Assembly (NCBI GenBank): GCA_022564995.1
Contig: JADFKK010000043.1
Coordinates: 1 to 35,353 of the forward strand
Direction of reading: 5' to 3'
DNA from: Planctomycetota bacterium
Lineage (GTDB): Bacteria; Planctomycetota; Planctomycetia; Pirellulales; JADFKK01
Length of the DNA stretch: 35,353 nucleotides
The notes below the pieces were generated by a model. It saw nothing but the letters and a program-made list of their open reading frames with translations, had not been told where the DNA came from and searched no databases. This document shows, piece after piece, positions 15,501 through 24,983 of this stretch (the stretch's first letter is position 1; each line of letters opens with the position of its first letter). The position numbers were made by a program, and so were the translations under genes.

Positions 15501-18142
15501 TCGACACTGGTTTTCCAGTTATCGCCGTCGCTGTAGTCTCCGCTGGGATCAATCACTTCCAGCGTGCTGCCAAAACCGTCCGCCCAGCGGGGCCAGTCAT
15601 CGCGATCGTAGTAATGGAAATCGAGGATCGTCTCATCGAAGGGGTCCTTGATTACAATCTGCTCGTTCTGGTTGTGTAGATCGCCCTGGTATTGGCCCAC
15701 CACGTTAAGCCCGCTGCCGTAGCGTGCCTCAAAGGCGAACTGGTCCTTGACGAGCAAGGCATACTCGCCCGGATTGAGCAACGTCGCGCCGAGGAACTGG
15801 AACTGAATCCCCGCCGTAAACTGCACGCCGGAGAGGACGAGAAATTCGTTACCGATGTTTTGCAGCTCGATGAACTCGAACGCCTCGCGGCTACGGATGC
15901 CCAGCGCCCATTCCTCCGGCCTGAGGTGATACGGGTTGTAGTTTACTTCGGTAATGCGCAGGAAGTCCGTCAACAAGGCAATGGCAGTTGGACTGACGGT
16001 CACATGCACGGTGGCCACGTTCGAGTCGGCCGTCTCGTCGTGGGCCCGGTAGGTGAAACTGTCGAGGCCGAGATAGTCAGGGTCCGGCGTGTAGGTGAAC
16101 GAGCCGTCAGACTGAAGCGTCACCGTGCCATGGGAGGCGGGATTGACCAGTGAGGCCGTCAACATGTCGCCGTCCACATCGTCGTCGTTGGCCAGCAGGC
16201 CCGGCGCGTCGACCTCTCGCGTAGTATTGACGGCGACCCAAAGGCCGTTGTCGCTGGCCACCGGGGCGTCGTTGACTGGCTCGACGGTAATCGTCACCGT
16301 GGCCAGGTTCGATTCACCCGCCCCGTCGTTGGCCCGGTAAGTGAAGCTTTCGGAACCGTTGAAGTCTTGCTCGGGTGTGTAGGCGAAGGATCCATCAGCC
16401 TCAAGTGTCAGCGTCCCGTAAGGCGGTGCGTTGACCAACAAAGCGGACAGATTATCCCCGTCGGCGTCGGTGTCGTTTCGCAGTACCCCCTTTACCGCCG
16501 GGACCGTCAGGGTCGTGTCCTCACTCACACCGTAATTGTTGTCCTGGGCCTCCGGCAGCACGTCTTCGACATTGCCAAAGTCGAGGTCGGAGACCGTGTC
16601 GTCACCCTCGATCGTGACCGTGTAGGTGCTGGAGCCGCCGGGCAGCGTCTGGACAAAGCCTTCTCGGTCGATCTGGCGGATTCGATACGTGCCGGCGGGG
16701 AGATCCGCAAAGCTGAAGCTGCCAATCGCGTCGGTTAGTGTGGGAGGGAAACTAGACATGGAGTCGAACAGATAGGCCACGTTACCGTCTCGCGTTCCCA
16801 CGATGATTTGGTCGCCCAGGGCGGCCACGGAGATGCCAAACGCATCCCAAGCCCCCAGAGATGGATTGGCGATGGTTTGCAGTAGCGTGCCAGTCTTTCC
16901 GTCGTACTGGTAAACGGCGCCGCCGCTTCCATCGGCCAGCCCATCCCAGCGATTGTCCCACCGCGCACCGACCAGCGCGTCGTTGCCAAGCGACGCCACG
17001 GAGAAGCCGTATTGCTCGCCGTTGGCGGGCGTGGGGCTGGTGAAAACGTGCATCCGTTCGCCGGTCGCTCCATCGAACGAATAGGCAGCGCCGGCACCGT
17101 CAACCCCTGCGTCATCCCAGCGGACCCCAACCAACACATTGTCCCCGACCGCGGTGATCGACCGACCGAAATCGCTCGGCTCCCCGCTGGCCCGCTGAGT
17201 GGGATTGAGGAAACTTTGCAGCAGGTTCCCGGTTTCGCCGTCGAACAGATAGACCGCCCCGAGGCCATCGGCTCCCGTCTCATCCCAGCGGGCACCAATC
17301 AACACGTCCTCGCCCATGGCGGCCACGCTGTAGCCAAACTGGGCATTTTCCGTTAGCGTGGGGCTGCTGTACGTTTGTAGCAACTCGCCGGTTTCGCCGT
17401 CGAACAGATACGCGGCCCCGGCGTTTTCTACCTCGACCGTCATGCCATCGTCCGAAACGACGTCGGCAAAACGCGCCCCCACCAGCACGTTGTTACCGAC
17501 GGCGGCGGCGGCCCGGCCGAACTGGTCATTTGGCCTCGGGCTTGGATTGAGAAAGGTGTGGAGCAACTCATAAGTTTCGCCGTCGAACAAATACACGGCA
17601 CCTCCATCCAAGGCGACCGTGTCGTCCAACGGCGCCCCGATCAACACGTCCTTGCCCCGCCCCGCGACGACCCGACCGAACTTATCGACCTCGGCCGGAT
17701 TGGGGCTCACGAACGTGTGCAGCAACTCCCCGGTCGAGCCTTCGAAGAAGTAAGCCGCACCGGCGTCCGGCGGGCCAGCCACTTCGTCGTAGTGGCTACC
17801 GACGAGCACGTTATCGCCCACGCCCGCCACGAATCGGCCGAACTGGCTCCACACATCTGGCGTAGGATTCTCGTAAGTCACCAGCGGAGTGTCGGTGGTC
17901 CCAACCTGTTGCAATTCTACCGTCCAGCCCGACAGTCCCGGCTCGCCCGGATCGTACACACCGTCGCGGTCCAGATCGTCGAACACCGTGCCGCTTAGCA
18001 TGCCCGTTCCGTTGAGCAGCGCCCGCTCCTCCAGCGGTTCCAGAGCAAGCCGGCAAGACGTCGCAAAAACCGGGCGGCTCCGGGAAAGCGCTTTCGAGTG
18101 GCCGCGACGTCGACGATAACAACGCTTTATGTGAGTGCTCAT
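12539..18142 (-). CDS. 1867-aa secreted multidomain protein: propeller, cadherin-like, lamin-tail and dockerin domains
   Basis: The start at 18142 (MSTHIKRCYRRRRGH) places a basic N-terminus before the planctomycete export motif LALEPLEERALL (residues 32-43). Then come: the first half of an SdrD_B-like domain (GTVFDDLDRDGVYDPGEPGL, about 51-88); seven FG-GAP-like repeats of the form FGxxVAxxGxxVLVGAR (about 90-469), probably a seven-bladed propeller; the second half of the SdrD_B domain (GSFSFADLPAGTYRI, about 470-525); two cadherin-like/Big repeats (about 530-716: DADGDNLSALLVN, GSFTYTPDPDYLG); six lamin-tail domains in two sets of three (about 724-1222 and 1223-1700: EVNYNP, INEVLTH, EVMYNPP signatures); and a dockerin-like pair (NGFVDFEDLTVLLANW, then VNFEDLTVLLTAW, about 1717-1780). 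There is no C-terminal anchor, so attachment may be through the dockerin. Probably the last gene of the minus-strand cassette, 218 bp after the 2199-aa gene. Confidence 0.8.
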   Translation of the reverse strand: MSTHIKRCYRRRRGHSKALSRSRPVFATSCRLALEPLEERALLNGTGMLSGTVFDDLDRDGVYDPGEPGLSGWTVELQQVGTTDTPLVTYENPTPDVWSQFGRFVAGVGDNVLVGSHYDEVAGPPDAGAAYFFEGSTGELLHTFVSPNPAEVDKFGRVVAGRGKDVLIGAPLDDTVALDGGAVYLFDGETYELLHTFLNPSPRPNDQFGRAAAAVGNNVLVGARFADVVSDDGMTVEVENAGAAYLFDGETGELLQTYSSPTLTENAQFGYSVAAMGEDVLIGARWDETGADGLGAVYLFDGETGNLLQSFLNPTQRASGEPSDFGRSITAVGDNVLVGVRWDDAGVDGAGAAYSFDGATGERMHVFTSPTPANGEQYGFSVASLGNDALVGARWDNRWDGLADGSGGAVYQYDGKTGTLLQTIANPSLGAWDAFGISVAALGDQIIVGTRDGNVAYLFDSMSSFPPTLTDAIGSFSFADLPAGTYRIRQIDREGFVQTLPGGSSTYTVTIEGDDTVSDLDFGNVEDVLPEAQDNNYGVSEDTTLTVPAVKGVLRNDTDADGDNLSALLVNAPPYGTLTLEADGSFAYTPEQDFNGSESFTYRANDGAGESNLATVTITVEPVNDAPVASDNGLWVAVNTTREVDAPGLLANDDDVDGDMLTASLVNPASHGTVTLQSDGSFTYTPDPDYLGLDSFTYRAHDETADSNVATVHVTVSPTAIALLTDFLRITEVNYNPYHLRPEEWALGIRSREAFEFIELQNIGNEFLVLSGVQFTAGIQFQFLGATLLNPGEYALLVKDQFAFEARYGSGLNVVGQYQGDLHNQNEQIVIKDPFDETILDFHYYDRDDWPRWADGFGSTLEVIDPSGDYSDGDNWKTSVDYGGSPAAEGSGSLGVVINEVLTHVNLPLTDAIELYNASDTPIDIGGWYLSDSTNDFRQFRIPDGTVIPAFGYLVYDEHDFHPGRWAPGAGGFAFDSALGDDVWLMAADAEGNLTHFVDHVDFKAALNGESFGRWPNVSGKLYPMSSLTLPGENSGPRIGPILISEVMYNPPDPGNFIGSGGLDFIEIYNPTAERLDLRNWRVRGDVEYDFPDSKYPVPISFAPGEAMLVVGFDPRSHAALTVFRNYYTISAEVQIFGPFSGRLENDGGTVRLKRADAPAWWEPDIIPRPLEDQIDYDDQLPWPITADGRGESLHRRSIAAWGPVATSWIAAVPSPGSVDLRLGSLAVSELNYNPPPPTPAELAVDDDFNNDDFEFIELLNYGSAPVELAGLQFTGAITFEFPAGSLAPGRRAVVVKDRAAFQARYGSQIPIVGQYNGRLRNSGERLRLLSPTLEQPILNFAYDDSGDWPERADGHGSSLELVDPYRNFADGSSWRASTEFGGSPGTPGVGPLRDIVINEVLTHPEIGGRDAIELYNTTAAAVDVGLWYLSDADRDYRKFRIPAGTMIAAGGYVTFDEDDFNPSPLNPQPQHFTLNEWDGGSLYLVAADAAGSLRRFVDQVTFGPALSGEPFGRWPDATGDLYPMTASTPSAENSGPRVGPVIIQELMYRPRNSNSAIDSNNLEFIEIYNPTDEPIDLTGWAIGGGVDYRFRAGTQIAARENLVVVRFDPIDLAMLRAFRFHYAIDDSVRLIGPYGGKLSNSGETVRLLRLIESPPNTPQLFRHAVEDEVTYADAAPWPEEADGFGHSLHRVAVDAWGNSPLSWTAQPPTPGDMPALSNLPSDLTRNGFVDFEDLTVLLANWGQNVSAAEGNLVDHTSTPVNFEDLTVLLTAWTGPGPAASPQPAATEAIVQQDTPTTDTRTATIARFDQIGRRAHIPSRRIDPSTNFSSHDSPLRRLQAAAVDRAIGEDSESMPVRRKPAFVRRRR

Positions 18143-18360
18143 AATCGATTCTTCGTTCAATGGAAACACACACGCCCGCGTGGTGTGCTTTTGACCACAT
18201 GTTCACCCATCTATACGGGCGACGTGCCCCGGCGCTCGCAGGCAGCGAGAAAAATGTCGGGAGATCGGCCCGACTTGGCAAGACCGGTAGGATGGCACGC
18301 TGCGGGAAGCACGCGCGGGGGGCCACACGGGCCGAGCATGAAATGGTCCGCGGTCGCGGA

Positions 18361-21300
18361 TCAGTGGGAGGCCCTATTGCGTCTGTACTTTCGCAGGGCG
18401 AGACCGCCGCTGGCAGCGAGGCCGGCGACACCGGCGGCAATCAGCGTGGCGCCGATGATCTGGCTTGTGTTGAGCGAGTCGTCTCGTTCGTAAAACAAGT
18501 TGTCGTCTCCACTCTGACTTCCGTTCGGGCTGTCCATTTTCTTTCCGGCGATCCGAGCGGGTCTGGGAGCGGGAGCGAAAAACGCGAACAGGTCGCCGAA
18601 TAAGTCAAACCGCTTATCGTCGTCGACCTTGGGAGGCGCGTCTTGCACGAGTGGCGGATCAACCGCTTCGCTGGGTTCTTCTGCCTTGCCGCGCGGTTGG
18701 GCGATGGCCTTCGCCACGACCGCCGGATCTTGTGCAGCGGACGTGACCATCTTCGCCAGCACGTCGAGCCAGCCCTGTTGCTCGAAAACCTTTTCGACCG
18801 CGCGGGCGACCAGGCCGCCCTCGTCCGGCCGAGCGCCACGGGCAATCAGCTCTTGGTCGCCGGGCGAGGTCTGCTCCTCGAACAGCCGCTCCATCAAGAA
18901 TTCCACCGCCCGTGCTCCCGGTATCGCCGACTTGGCCACTTCGGTCACCAGGCCGATGCCGACGTCCAAGCCGCCCAGCGCCAACCCATCCACCGCCTCA
19001 TAGGCAGCCGCCAAGGCGTCGTAAACCGTCCGAAAGGCCCTTTCAATCAGACCCATGAAGGAGTTGTCGCTGCCTTCGGAATCGCTATCGATCGAGAAGA
19101 AGACGTCCGACAGCAGATTCAACAGGCCGGCGCCCGGCGTCGTGTTCGATGCGCCGCTCGCGGTGAACGTGTCCGGCGACGGAAACGAAACGGGTAAGAA
19201 GCGCACCGAATTCAGTTCAGCCGAACCACGCCGGCCGACAATCGTCGGTGTGACTTTGCCAGATTCTGCCGCAATGATGCGGAAGTCACCATCGCCGAGC
19301 GGCAATAGAGCCAACTCACTCCGATCGTCGATCGTGGCCATCGACCACTCTCGATCCACGACGAATAAATCTTGCACGACCTCGACCAACAAGGCGGCGA
19401 CCTTCTCGCCAAGAGAATTAAAACCGGCCACCATGAGTTCAGCAGCGCCGTTTCCGTCGAAGTCCAGCGGCTTTACGGACCAGACGTCTTCAATTCCCAC
19501 GGTCACGATGCGACGGGCGGTGGCTTGCACGTCTTGGGCGAAATCACCCAGGTCGAAATGCACAATCGTCTGACCCACTGCATCCTTCAAGACGCCAAAA
19601 GCCTGACTGCCATGCAGGAGCAGGCGATCGTCGTCCAGCGAACCGCCAAGACGGATCATCATCGCCGGGCGGTCATCGAATGAGCCGTCACCGTCGCCCA
19701 GGTAAAGCGTGGCGAAGCCGGCTTCGTCGGTGACCAGCAGATCGGCGATCCCATCGTCATTCTGATCTACCGCGTCAATCGATACAGGCTGTCTCGCAAT
19801 TGCCGGCCCGCCCATCATTTGCCACGGATTGCTGGTATTGCCCGGATTCAGAAAGATCAAGACGCCGCCCGCTGAGACGTCGGCAGACGAATTCTTAAGA
19901 GCGACAATGATGTCAACATCTCCATCAGCATCAACGTCCGCGGTGGTCGTGTCGATCGGCAGCAACGTCGAGTCTACCGGCAGCAGATTCGAAAAATCGA
20001 AACCATCGAGCAACACAAAATCGTGAAGAGCCGTTGTCTTACCGCTGGAATCCACCAACTGACTGACCGTGTCGCGATAGACCAACACCTGGCGAGTCAC
20101 GGCGTTGGTCACAATCAGATCACTTCTCCCGTCGCCCGTGACGTCCACCAGGTCAATCGTGGTGGGCGCCAGTAGAGTTGCATCGGTCGCTCCGCGCTGA
20201 CGGTCGAACAGGCGTTCAAAACCGCCGCCATCTCCGGCGAATTGGATTCTCAGGCGATCCAGATCGCTGTTACCCATCACCACGTCCGCCACCCCGTCTC
20301 CGTTCAAGTCGGCGATCGCCAGCGGGGCCGTTTCAACGTAAGGGAATGGAAACAGCCCGAATCGCGTCTCGGCCACAAAGCCTCCCGGCGTGCTGACGAC
20401 CGTGATCAGGTCGCCAAATTGATTGCTGACGATCAAGTCGTCGATGTCGTCGATGTCGTTGTTGACTTGATGCACCACGAAGTCGACCGGTGAGTTGCCG
20501 ATGCTGAGCACGGAACGCACTTCGAAGCCCCCGCTGCCGTCGCCAAGATAGATGGCGATCGTTCCGTCGCCCTTGTTCAACAAGGCCACGTCCAAGTGGT
20601 CGTCGCCATCGAAACGTCCGCTGACGACCGCTGTCGGGCCGTTGCCGTTGAACACCCGCAGGGGATCGACAAACTGGCCGGCGCCTTTACCAAACAGGAC
20701 CGCGAAACTGCTCTCGCCGGCGTTGGCCACGACCAGGTCAGCAAGACCGTCGTTGTTGAAATCGCCGTGCGCAAGGGCCGAGGTCTCCCCGCGGGACAAT
20801 ACCACCCGCTGCGCCGAATCGATCGCCGAGAGCCCACCGCTAGCACGAATTCTTGTTGTGCGCGTGAATCTACCGGTCCCGTCATTGAGCAGGACGTCGA
20901 CCTGGGCCGAGTTCCAACTGGTCACCACAAGGTCAACGTGCCCATCGCCGTCGACGTCGACCAACTCGACGTCAGACGGACCCAGTCCGACGTCGATCGA
21001 TGACTGCAGGGCAAACGTGTCATCGTCGTCACCTCGGTAAATGAAGACCTTCGACGCCGACGCGTCAATGATTACCAGATCGTCGCGGCCGTCGTTGTCA
21101 ACGTCGGCTGCCGCCAGCCGCGACGGATTGACGCTGCCCAACGACACCACCGTTTTTTTGAAGCCCTGCCATGCGTCGCCGACGCGCCCTTGATTTGAGA
21201 GGACGGACAGCTCGCTCGAACCCCGATGCGAAACGACGACGCCGGTGAGCCCTGCGGCGCTGCGGAACGTCACGATGTCGCGTACCAGACTGAGATCGAG

Positions 21301-24300
21301 CTTCTGCCGCTTACCGAAAACTGTGGACTCTTCGCCCATTCGCAAAAAGAGTTCACCATTGCGATCGATGACCAGGGAGTCGGTCATGCCGTCTCCGTCA
21401 AAGTCGGCCAGTAGCGGCGCGCTGCCCAGACGATCGGGAACGACGGGCAGACGCTCGAAGGAGCCGCCCGCTTCTACATCCAGCACGATTGCCACGTCGT
21501 CGGATACGGTAGCAGTGACTAAGTCGATCCGCTCGTCTCCGTCAATATCAGCGTCCGCGGTGCTTTGTTTCGCTTCGCCGTCCTGCAAAGTGAATCTTTC
21601 GCTGAACGCCCTGTCGCCATCGCCAAACAGAACGGTCGTCGATTTGTCCGGTCGATTGGTCACCACGAGATCAGCCATGCCATCGTGATTGATGTCGCCG
21701 ACAGCGGTGCGCCAAGGGCTGTCGCCGGTCGGCACCCTTACGGGGTCCGAAAACGTCTTGTCCCACTTGCCAAGCTCATTTCGTCCACCGAACAGAAACG
21801 AGACTTCATCTTGAAACTTGTCAATAATCGCTAGATCGACGACTCCGTCTCCATCGAAATCGCCCGCAACAACATCGCGCGAGAATCTGCTGTCAGGATC
21901 GAGATCGTAGGTCAATACTTCGGTTCGAAAACCGTCTGTGCCCGCGTTCAGCAAGACGACGACATCGGGAACATTGACGTCGGTCGAAAAGTCATTGACC
22001 ATGACCAGGTCCAAAAGCCCATCGCCGTCGATGTCGACGGCGGTCATGTGCTCTGGTCGAACGAGCCCGGAAACTTGCAGATGACTCGTTTCGAATCCCC
22101 ATGGTTCGCCGGGCGTCTTGTTCCCCATGAAAATCGTCAGGTCATGGGATTGCTTATTGATAACTACCACATCAGGGAGATCGTCGTCGTCGATATTACC
22201 ATCACCGTTGTCATCATTCAGGTGCAGCACGACCAGCCGTTCGCCTGCGATTCCGAAGCCCTCTTCACCTGCCGTCTCACTGCCGTTCTTGAAGATCTGT
22301 TGGTCCTGAAATGTTCCATCGCCATTGCCCAGTAAAACAGATACCGTGTCATCGTTATCATTAATGACGATCAGGTCCAAGTTACCATCACCGTCAAAGT
22401 CGGCCGTCGCCGGGCTGCGCGGCCCGTTCCCGACGTCAAACTCCAAGGGTTTGCCTGCTTTCTTGTATTCGCGGAAGAAGGTTCCGTCACCGCGTCCCAA
22501 TAGCACCGTGATGACTTCCTCGGAGTCATGGACAATCGCCAAGTCTTGTTTTTGATCGTTGTTGAAGTCCCCGCTCATCAGGAACTCCGCGTCGGCAGTC
22601 GTTCGGAATCTCCTTTCGGGGCCGAATCCGCCGCTGCCGTCCCCCAGCCGGATGACAACTTCCGCGGCGAAGTCGTTGGAAACCACCAAGTCCAGGTCGC
22701 CGTCGCCGTTGAAGTCGTCCAGCAGGACAGAATGGGGCACAAACCGGCCGGATTGGGCCGCACCAGTTTCCACCGCCGGATCGTCAAACCGAGTGGCAAG
22801 GTCGAAGGGGGCCTGATCCTTGGCGTAGTATTGTAAATCAGAAAAAGTTCCGTCGCCATGTCCCAACAACACCGCAAAGTTATCAGCGAACTGATTGCGC
22901 GTTGCCAGATCGAGGTTGCCGTCGCCGTCGAAGTCGACGATCACGAGAGCCACCGGTTCGACGGCGCAACTGGCGCACTGGGTCACCGATTGTGTCCGCA
23001 AATCGAACCTCAAGGCGGCGCGAAACGTGCCGTCTCCCAATCCCAGGAGTATCGAGACGTCGTCCGAAAAGTGATTCACCGTCACCAGATCCAAACGCTC
23101 GTCGCCGTTCAGATCGGCCACAGCGACATCCCAGGGTCCCATCCCGACGGGAAACGACATTCCGCCCTCGAACGTCCCGTTCCCCAAACCCAGCAGCACG
23201 GTCACGTCATCCGACACGCGATTGGCCGTGACCACGTCGAGCCGCCCATCACCGTTCAGGTCGACGGTCACAATCGACTCCGGGTCGGTTCCCACTTGAT
23301 TGCGCGGCACACCAAAGAACGCTCCGTCTCCACGCCCCAACAAGATCGACACCTCGTCGTTGCCGCGGTTCGATACCGCCAGGTCGTCTCGCCCGTCACG
23401 GTTGAAATCGGCGACGACAATTCCTTGCGGCTCGTCGCCCACGGAGAACTGCACTTGGTCCCCAAAGGTTCCGTCTCCGTTATTCAGAAAGACCGAGACG
23501 TCGTTGGTGTCTTCATTCAGAACGGCCAGGTCGGCCCGCGAGTCGCCGTTGAAATCTCCCGTGCCGATCGCTTCGGGATCTTGTCCCGCAAGGAGTGTCT
23601 GCGACTGCGATTGAAACGTCCCGTCGCCGTTACCGAACAGCAGGGTGACGCGGGTTGTCTTGTCGCTGATCACCGCCAAGTCAAGCAGCGAGTCGCCGTC
23701 GCCGCTGAAATGCCCCGCGACCAACGACCAGGGGCCGTTCGCCACGGGAAAGCGCAGCGGCGTGCCGCCCTCATCGCGAAGCTCCGAAAACCTGTTTTCT
23801 CCTTCCCTCCGTGTTTCTCCGGCGTTGATCAGGATGGAAATGTTGTCCGGCCCGTGATTCGCGATGGCCAGATCGATGTCGCCGTCCGCGTCGAAGTCGG
23901 CGGCCGTGATGCCCCGCGGCGATCTGCCGACCTCGACTTGCAGTTGATCGACCCGAAAGCCGCCTTGGCCGTCGCCCAACAGAATGGTCACCGTGTCGGT
24001 TTCGCCTCGGTTCGCAGTCGCCAAATCGACAGCCCCGTCGCCGTTGAAGTCGGCGGCGACAATCGCTTGCGGTCCTGCGCCGGCAGCTAACCGAACGTCT
24101 TCGTCTTCTTTTTGAAATGTTCCATCACCGTTGCCCAACAGAATCGAGATGTCACCTGAGATTCGGTTCGCGACGGCCAGGTCGATAAAATCGTCGTCGT
24201 TGAAGTAGTCGGCAACCATCGACTCGGGGTTCAGGCCCACGCCGAACGCCCACAGCGCGCCGGTATCCGGATCGCGCAGCGGCTGGAACGAACCGTCACC

Positions 24301-24960
24301 CAATCCCAACATCACCTTAACGTCGTCGTCGTCGCGGTTGGCCGTGGCGATGTCCAGGAAGCCGTCGTTATTGAAGTCGGCGCTGACGATCGCGTGCGGC
24401 GCGCCGTCGATGCCGGGGCTGTCGAACGGAGGTGTCGCCGGGTCGAAGGTGACATTGAATCGATACTGCCCGGTTTGATTCGCTGCCGCGCCCGCCGCCG
24501 GCGAGGCCGAAACAGCCAGGGCGTAGAAACCGGGCAGCAGGTGCTGCTCGATTCGCGGGTTGGTGTTATCCACGGATTGGTCGTCGCTTTGAACCAACAA
24601 TTCCCACGGTTGAGTCGGCGACTGCGACGGATCGCCAATGGAATAGAGCGACAGGCGGGCGTCGAGCTGACTCGATGCCAGGGACGTCACGTCCGCCGTA
24701 ACGCGGCCCGATTCGTCTTTGACCAGCTCGAACGTGTAATAGTCGACCTCTGCGGCCGGATTGATTTCGCCGATCACGTTCGACGAATCTGCGTTATCCA
24801 AAACCGCGATCGGCAGCATCCCCACGATCAACAGCACCCGCTCCTCCAGCGGCTCCAGCGCCAGCCGCGCGAAGTCGCGCCGCCGGGTCGGGCGCAGCGG
24901 CCCACGACGCCGGCGGGGGCGTTTGGCGAAGCGGGCAGGTTTTGCAATGCGGAGAGGCAT
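18361..24960 (-). CDS. 2199-aa FG-GAP/VCBS repeat surface protein with C-terminal membrane anchor
   Basis: The start at 24960 (MPLRIAKPARFAKRPRRRRG) gives a very basic N-terminus ahead of LALEPLEERVLL (33-44), the planctomycete export motif. Residues about 50-175 resemble a pre-peptidase C-terminal (PPC) beta-sandwich (EVDYYTFELV, LLPGFYALAVS). From about 178 to 1850 I count about 29 repeats with a calcium-loop core such as ADFNGDGAVDLATANRG and an ILLGxGDGxF strand, the FG-GAP/VCBS pattern of integrin-like propellers. A non-repetitive helical region follows, ending in a transmembrane helix (IIGATLIAAGVAGLAASGGL) and a basic tail (RKYRRNRASH). It should be displayed outside the cytoplasmic membrane with its C-terminus anchored. 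The gene begins 23 bp after the stop of the tandem-ZAS gene, implying one transcript. Its ligand is unknown; adhesion or cell-cell contact is an inference from the repeat type. Confidence 0.8.
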   Translation of the reverse strand: MPLRIAKPARFAKRPRRRRGPLRPTRRRDFARLALEPLEERVLLIVGMLPIAVLDNADSSNVIGEINPAAEVDYYTFELVKDESGRVTADVTSLASSQLDARLSLYSIGDPSQSPTQPWELLVQSDDQSVDNTNPRIEQHLLPGFYALAVSASPAAGAAANQTGQYRFNVTFDPATPPFDSPGIDGAPHAIVSADFNNDGFLDIATANRDDDDVKVMLGLGDGSFQPLRDPDTGALWAFGVGLNPESMVADYFNDDDFIDLAVANRISGDISILLGNGDGTFQKEDEDVRLAAGAGPQAIVAADFNGDGAVDLATANRGETDTVTILLGDGQGGFRVDQLQVEVGRSPRGITAADFDADGDIDLAIANHGPDNISILINAGETRREGENRFSELRDEGGTPLRFPVANGPWSLVAGHFSGDGDSLLDLAVISDKTTRVTLLFGNGDGTFQSQSQTLLAGQDPEAIGTGDFNGDSRADLAVLNEDTNDVSVFLNNGDGTFGDQVQFSVGDEPQGIVVADFNRDGRDDLAVSNRGNDEVSILLGRGDGAFFGVPRNQVGTDPESIVTVDLNGDGRLDVVTANRVSDDVTVLLGLGNGTFEGGMSFPVGMGPWDVAVADLNGDERLDLVTVNHFSDDVSILLGLGDGTFRAALRFDLRTQSVTQCASCAVEPVALVIVDFDGDGNLDLATRNQFADNFAVLLGHGDGTFSDLQYYAKDQAPFDLATRFDDPAVETGAAQSGRFVPHSVLLDDFNGDGDLDLVVSNDFAAEVVIRLGDGSGGFGPERRFRTTADAEFLMSGDFNNDQKQDLAIVHDSEEVITVLLGRGDGTFFREYKKAGKPLEFDVGNGPRSPATADFDGDGNLDLIVINDNDDTVSVLLGNGDGTFQDQQIFKNGSETAGEEGFGIAGERLVVLHLNDDNGDGNIDDDDLPDVVVINKQSHDLTIFMGNKTPGEPWGFETSHLQVSGLVRPEHMTAVDIDGDGLLDLVMVNDFSTDVNVPDVVVLLNAGTDGFRTEVLTYDLDPDSRFSRDVVAGDFDGDGVVDLAIIDKFQDEVSFLFGGRNELGKWDKTFSDPVRVPTGDSPWRTAVGDINHDGMADLVVTNRPDKSTTVLFGDGDRAFSERFTLQDGEAKQSTADADIDGDERIDLVTATVSDDVAIVLDVEAGGSFERLPVVPDRLGSAPLLADFDGDGMTDSLVIDRNGELFLRMGEESTVFGKRQKLDLSLVRDIVTFRSAAGLTGVVVSHRGSSELSVLSNQGRVGDAWQGFKKTVVSLGSVNPSRLAAADVDNDGRDDLVIIDASASKVFIYRGDDDDTFALQSSIDVGLGPSDVELVDVDGDGHVDLVVTSWNSAQVDVLLNDGTGRFTRTTRIRASGGLSAIDSAQRVVLSRGETSALAHGDFNNDGLADLVVANAGESSFAVLFGKGAGQFVDPLRVFNGNGPTAVVSGRFDGDDHLDVALLNKGDGTIAIYLGDGSGGFEVRSVLSIGNSPVDFVVHQVNNDIDDIDDLIVSNQFGDLITVVSTPGGFVAETRFGLFPFPYVETAPLAIADLNGDGVADVVMGNSDLDRLRIQFAGDGGGFERLFDRQRGATDATLLAPTTIDLVDVTGDGRSDLIVTNAVTRQVLVYRDTVSQLVDSSGKTTALHDFVLLDGFDFSNLLPVDSTLLPIDTTTADVDADGDVDIIVALKNSSADVSAGGVLIFLNPGNTSNPWQMMGGPAIARQPVSIDAVDQNDDGIADLLVTDEAGFATLYLGDGDGSFDDRPAMMIRLGGSLDDDRLLLHGSQAFGVLKDAVGQTIVHFDLGDFAQDVQATARRIVTVGIEDVWSVKPLDFDGNGAAELMVAGFNSLGEKVAALLVEVVQDLFVVDREWSMATIDDRSELALLPLGDGDFRIIAAESGKVTPTIVGRRGSAELNSVRFLPVSFPSPDTFTASGASNTTPGAGLLNLLSDVFFSIDSDSEGSDNSFMGLIERAFRTVYDALAAAYEAVDGLALGGLDVGIGLVTEVAKSAIPGARAVEFLMERLFEEQTSPGDQELIARGARPDEGGLVARAVEKVFEQQGWLDVLAKMVTSAAQDPAVVAKAIAQPRGKAEEPSEAVDPPLVQDAPPKVDDDKRFDLFGDLFAFFAPAPRPARIAGKKMDSPNGSQSGDDNLFYERDDSLNTSQIIGATLIAAGVAGLAASGGLALRKYRRNRASH

Positions 24961-24983
24961 CAATCGGCTGCTTTCTTGCTTGC

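Noticed and set aside
22858..24090. 410-aa plus-strand open frame
   Set aside because: Antisense shadow of the FG-GAP repeats; its own repetitiveness mirrors the sense repeats.
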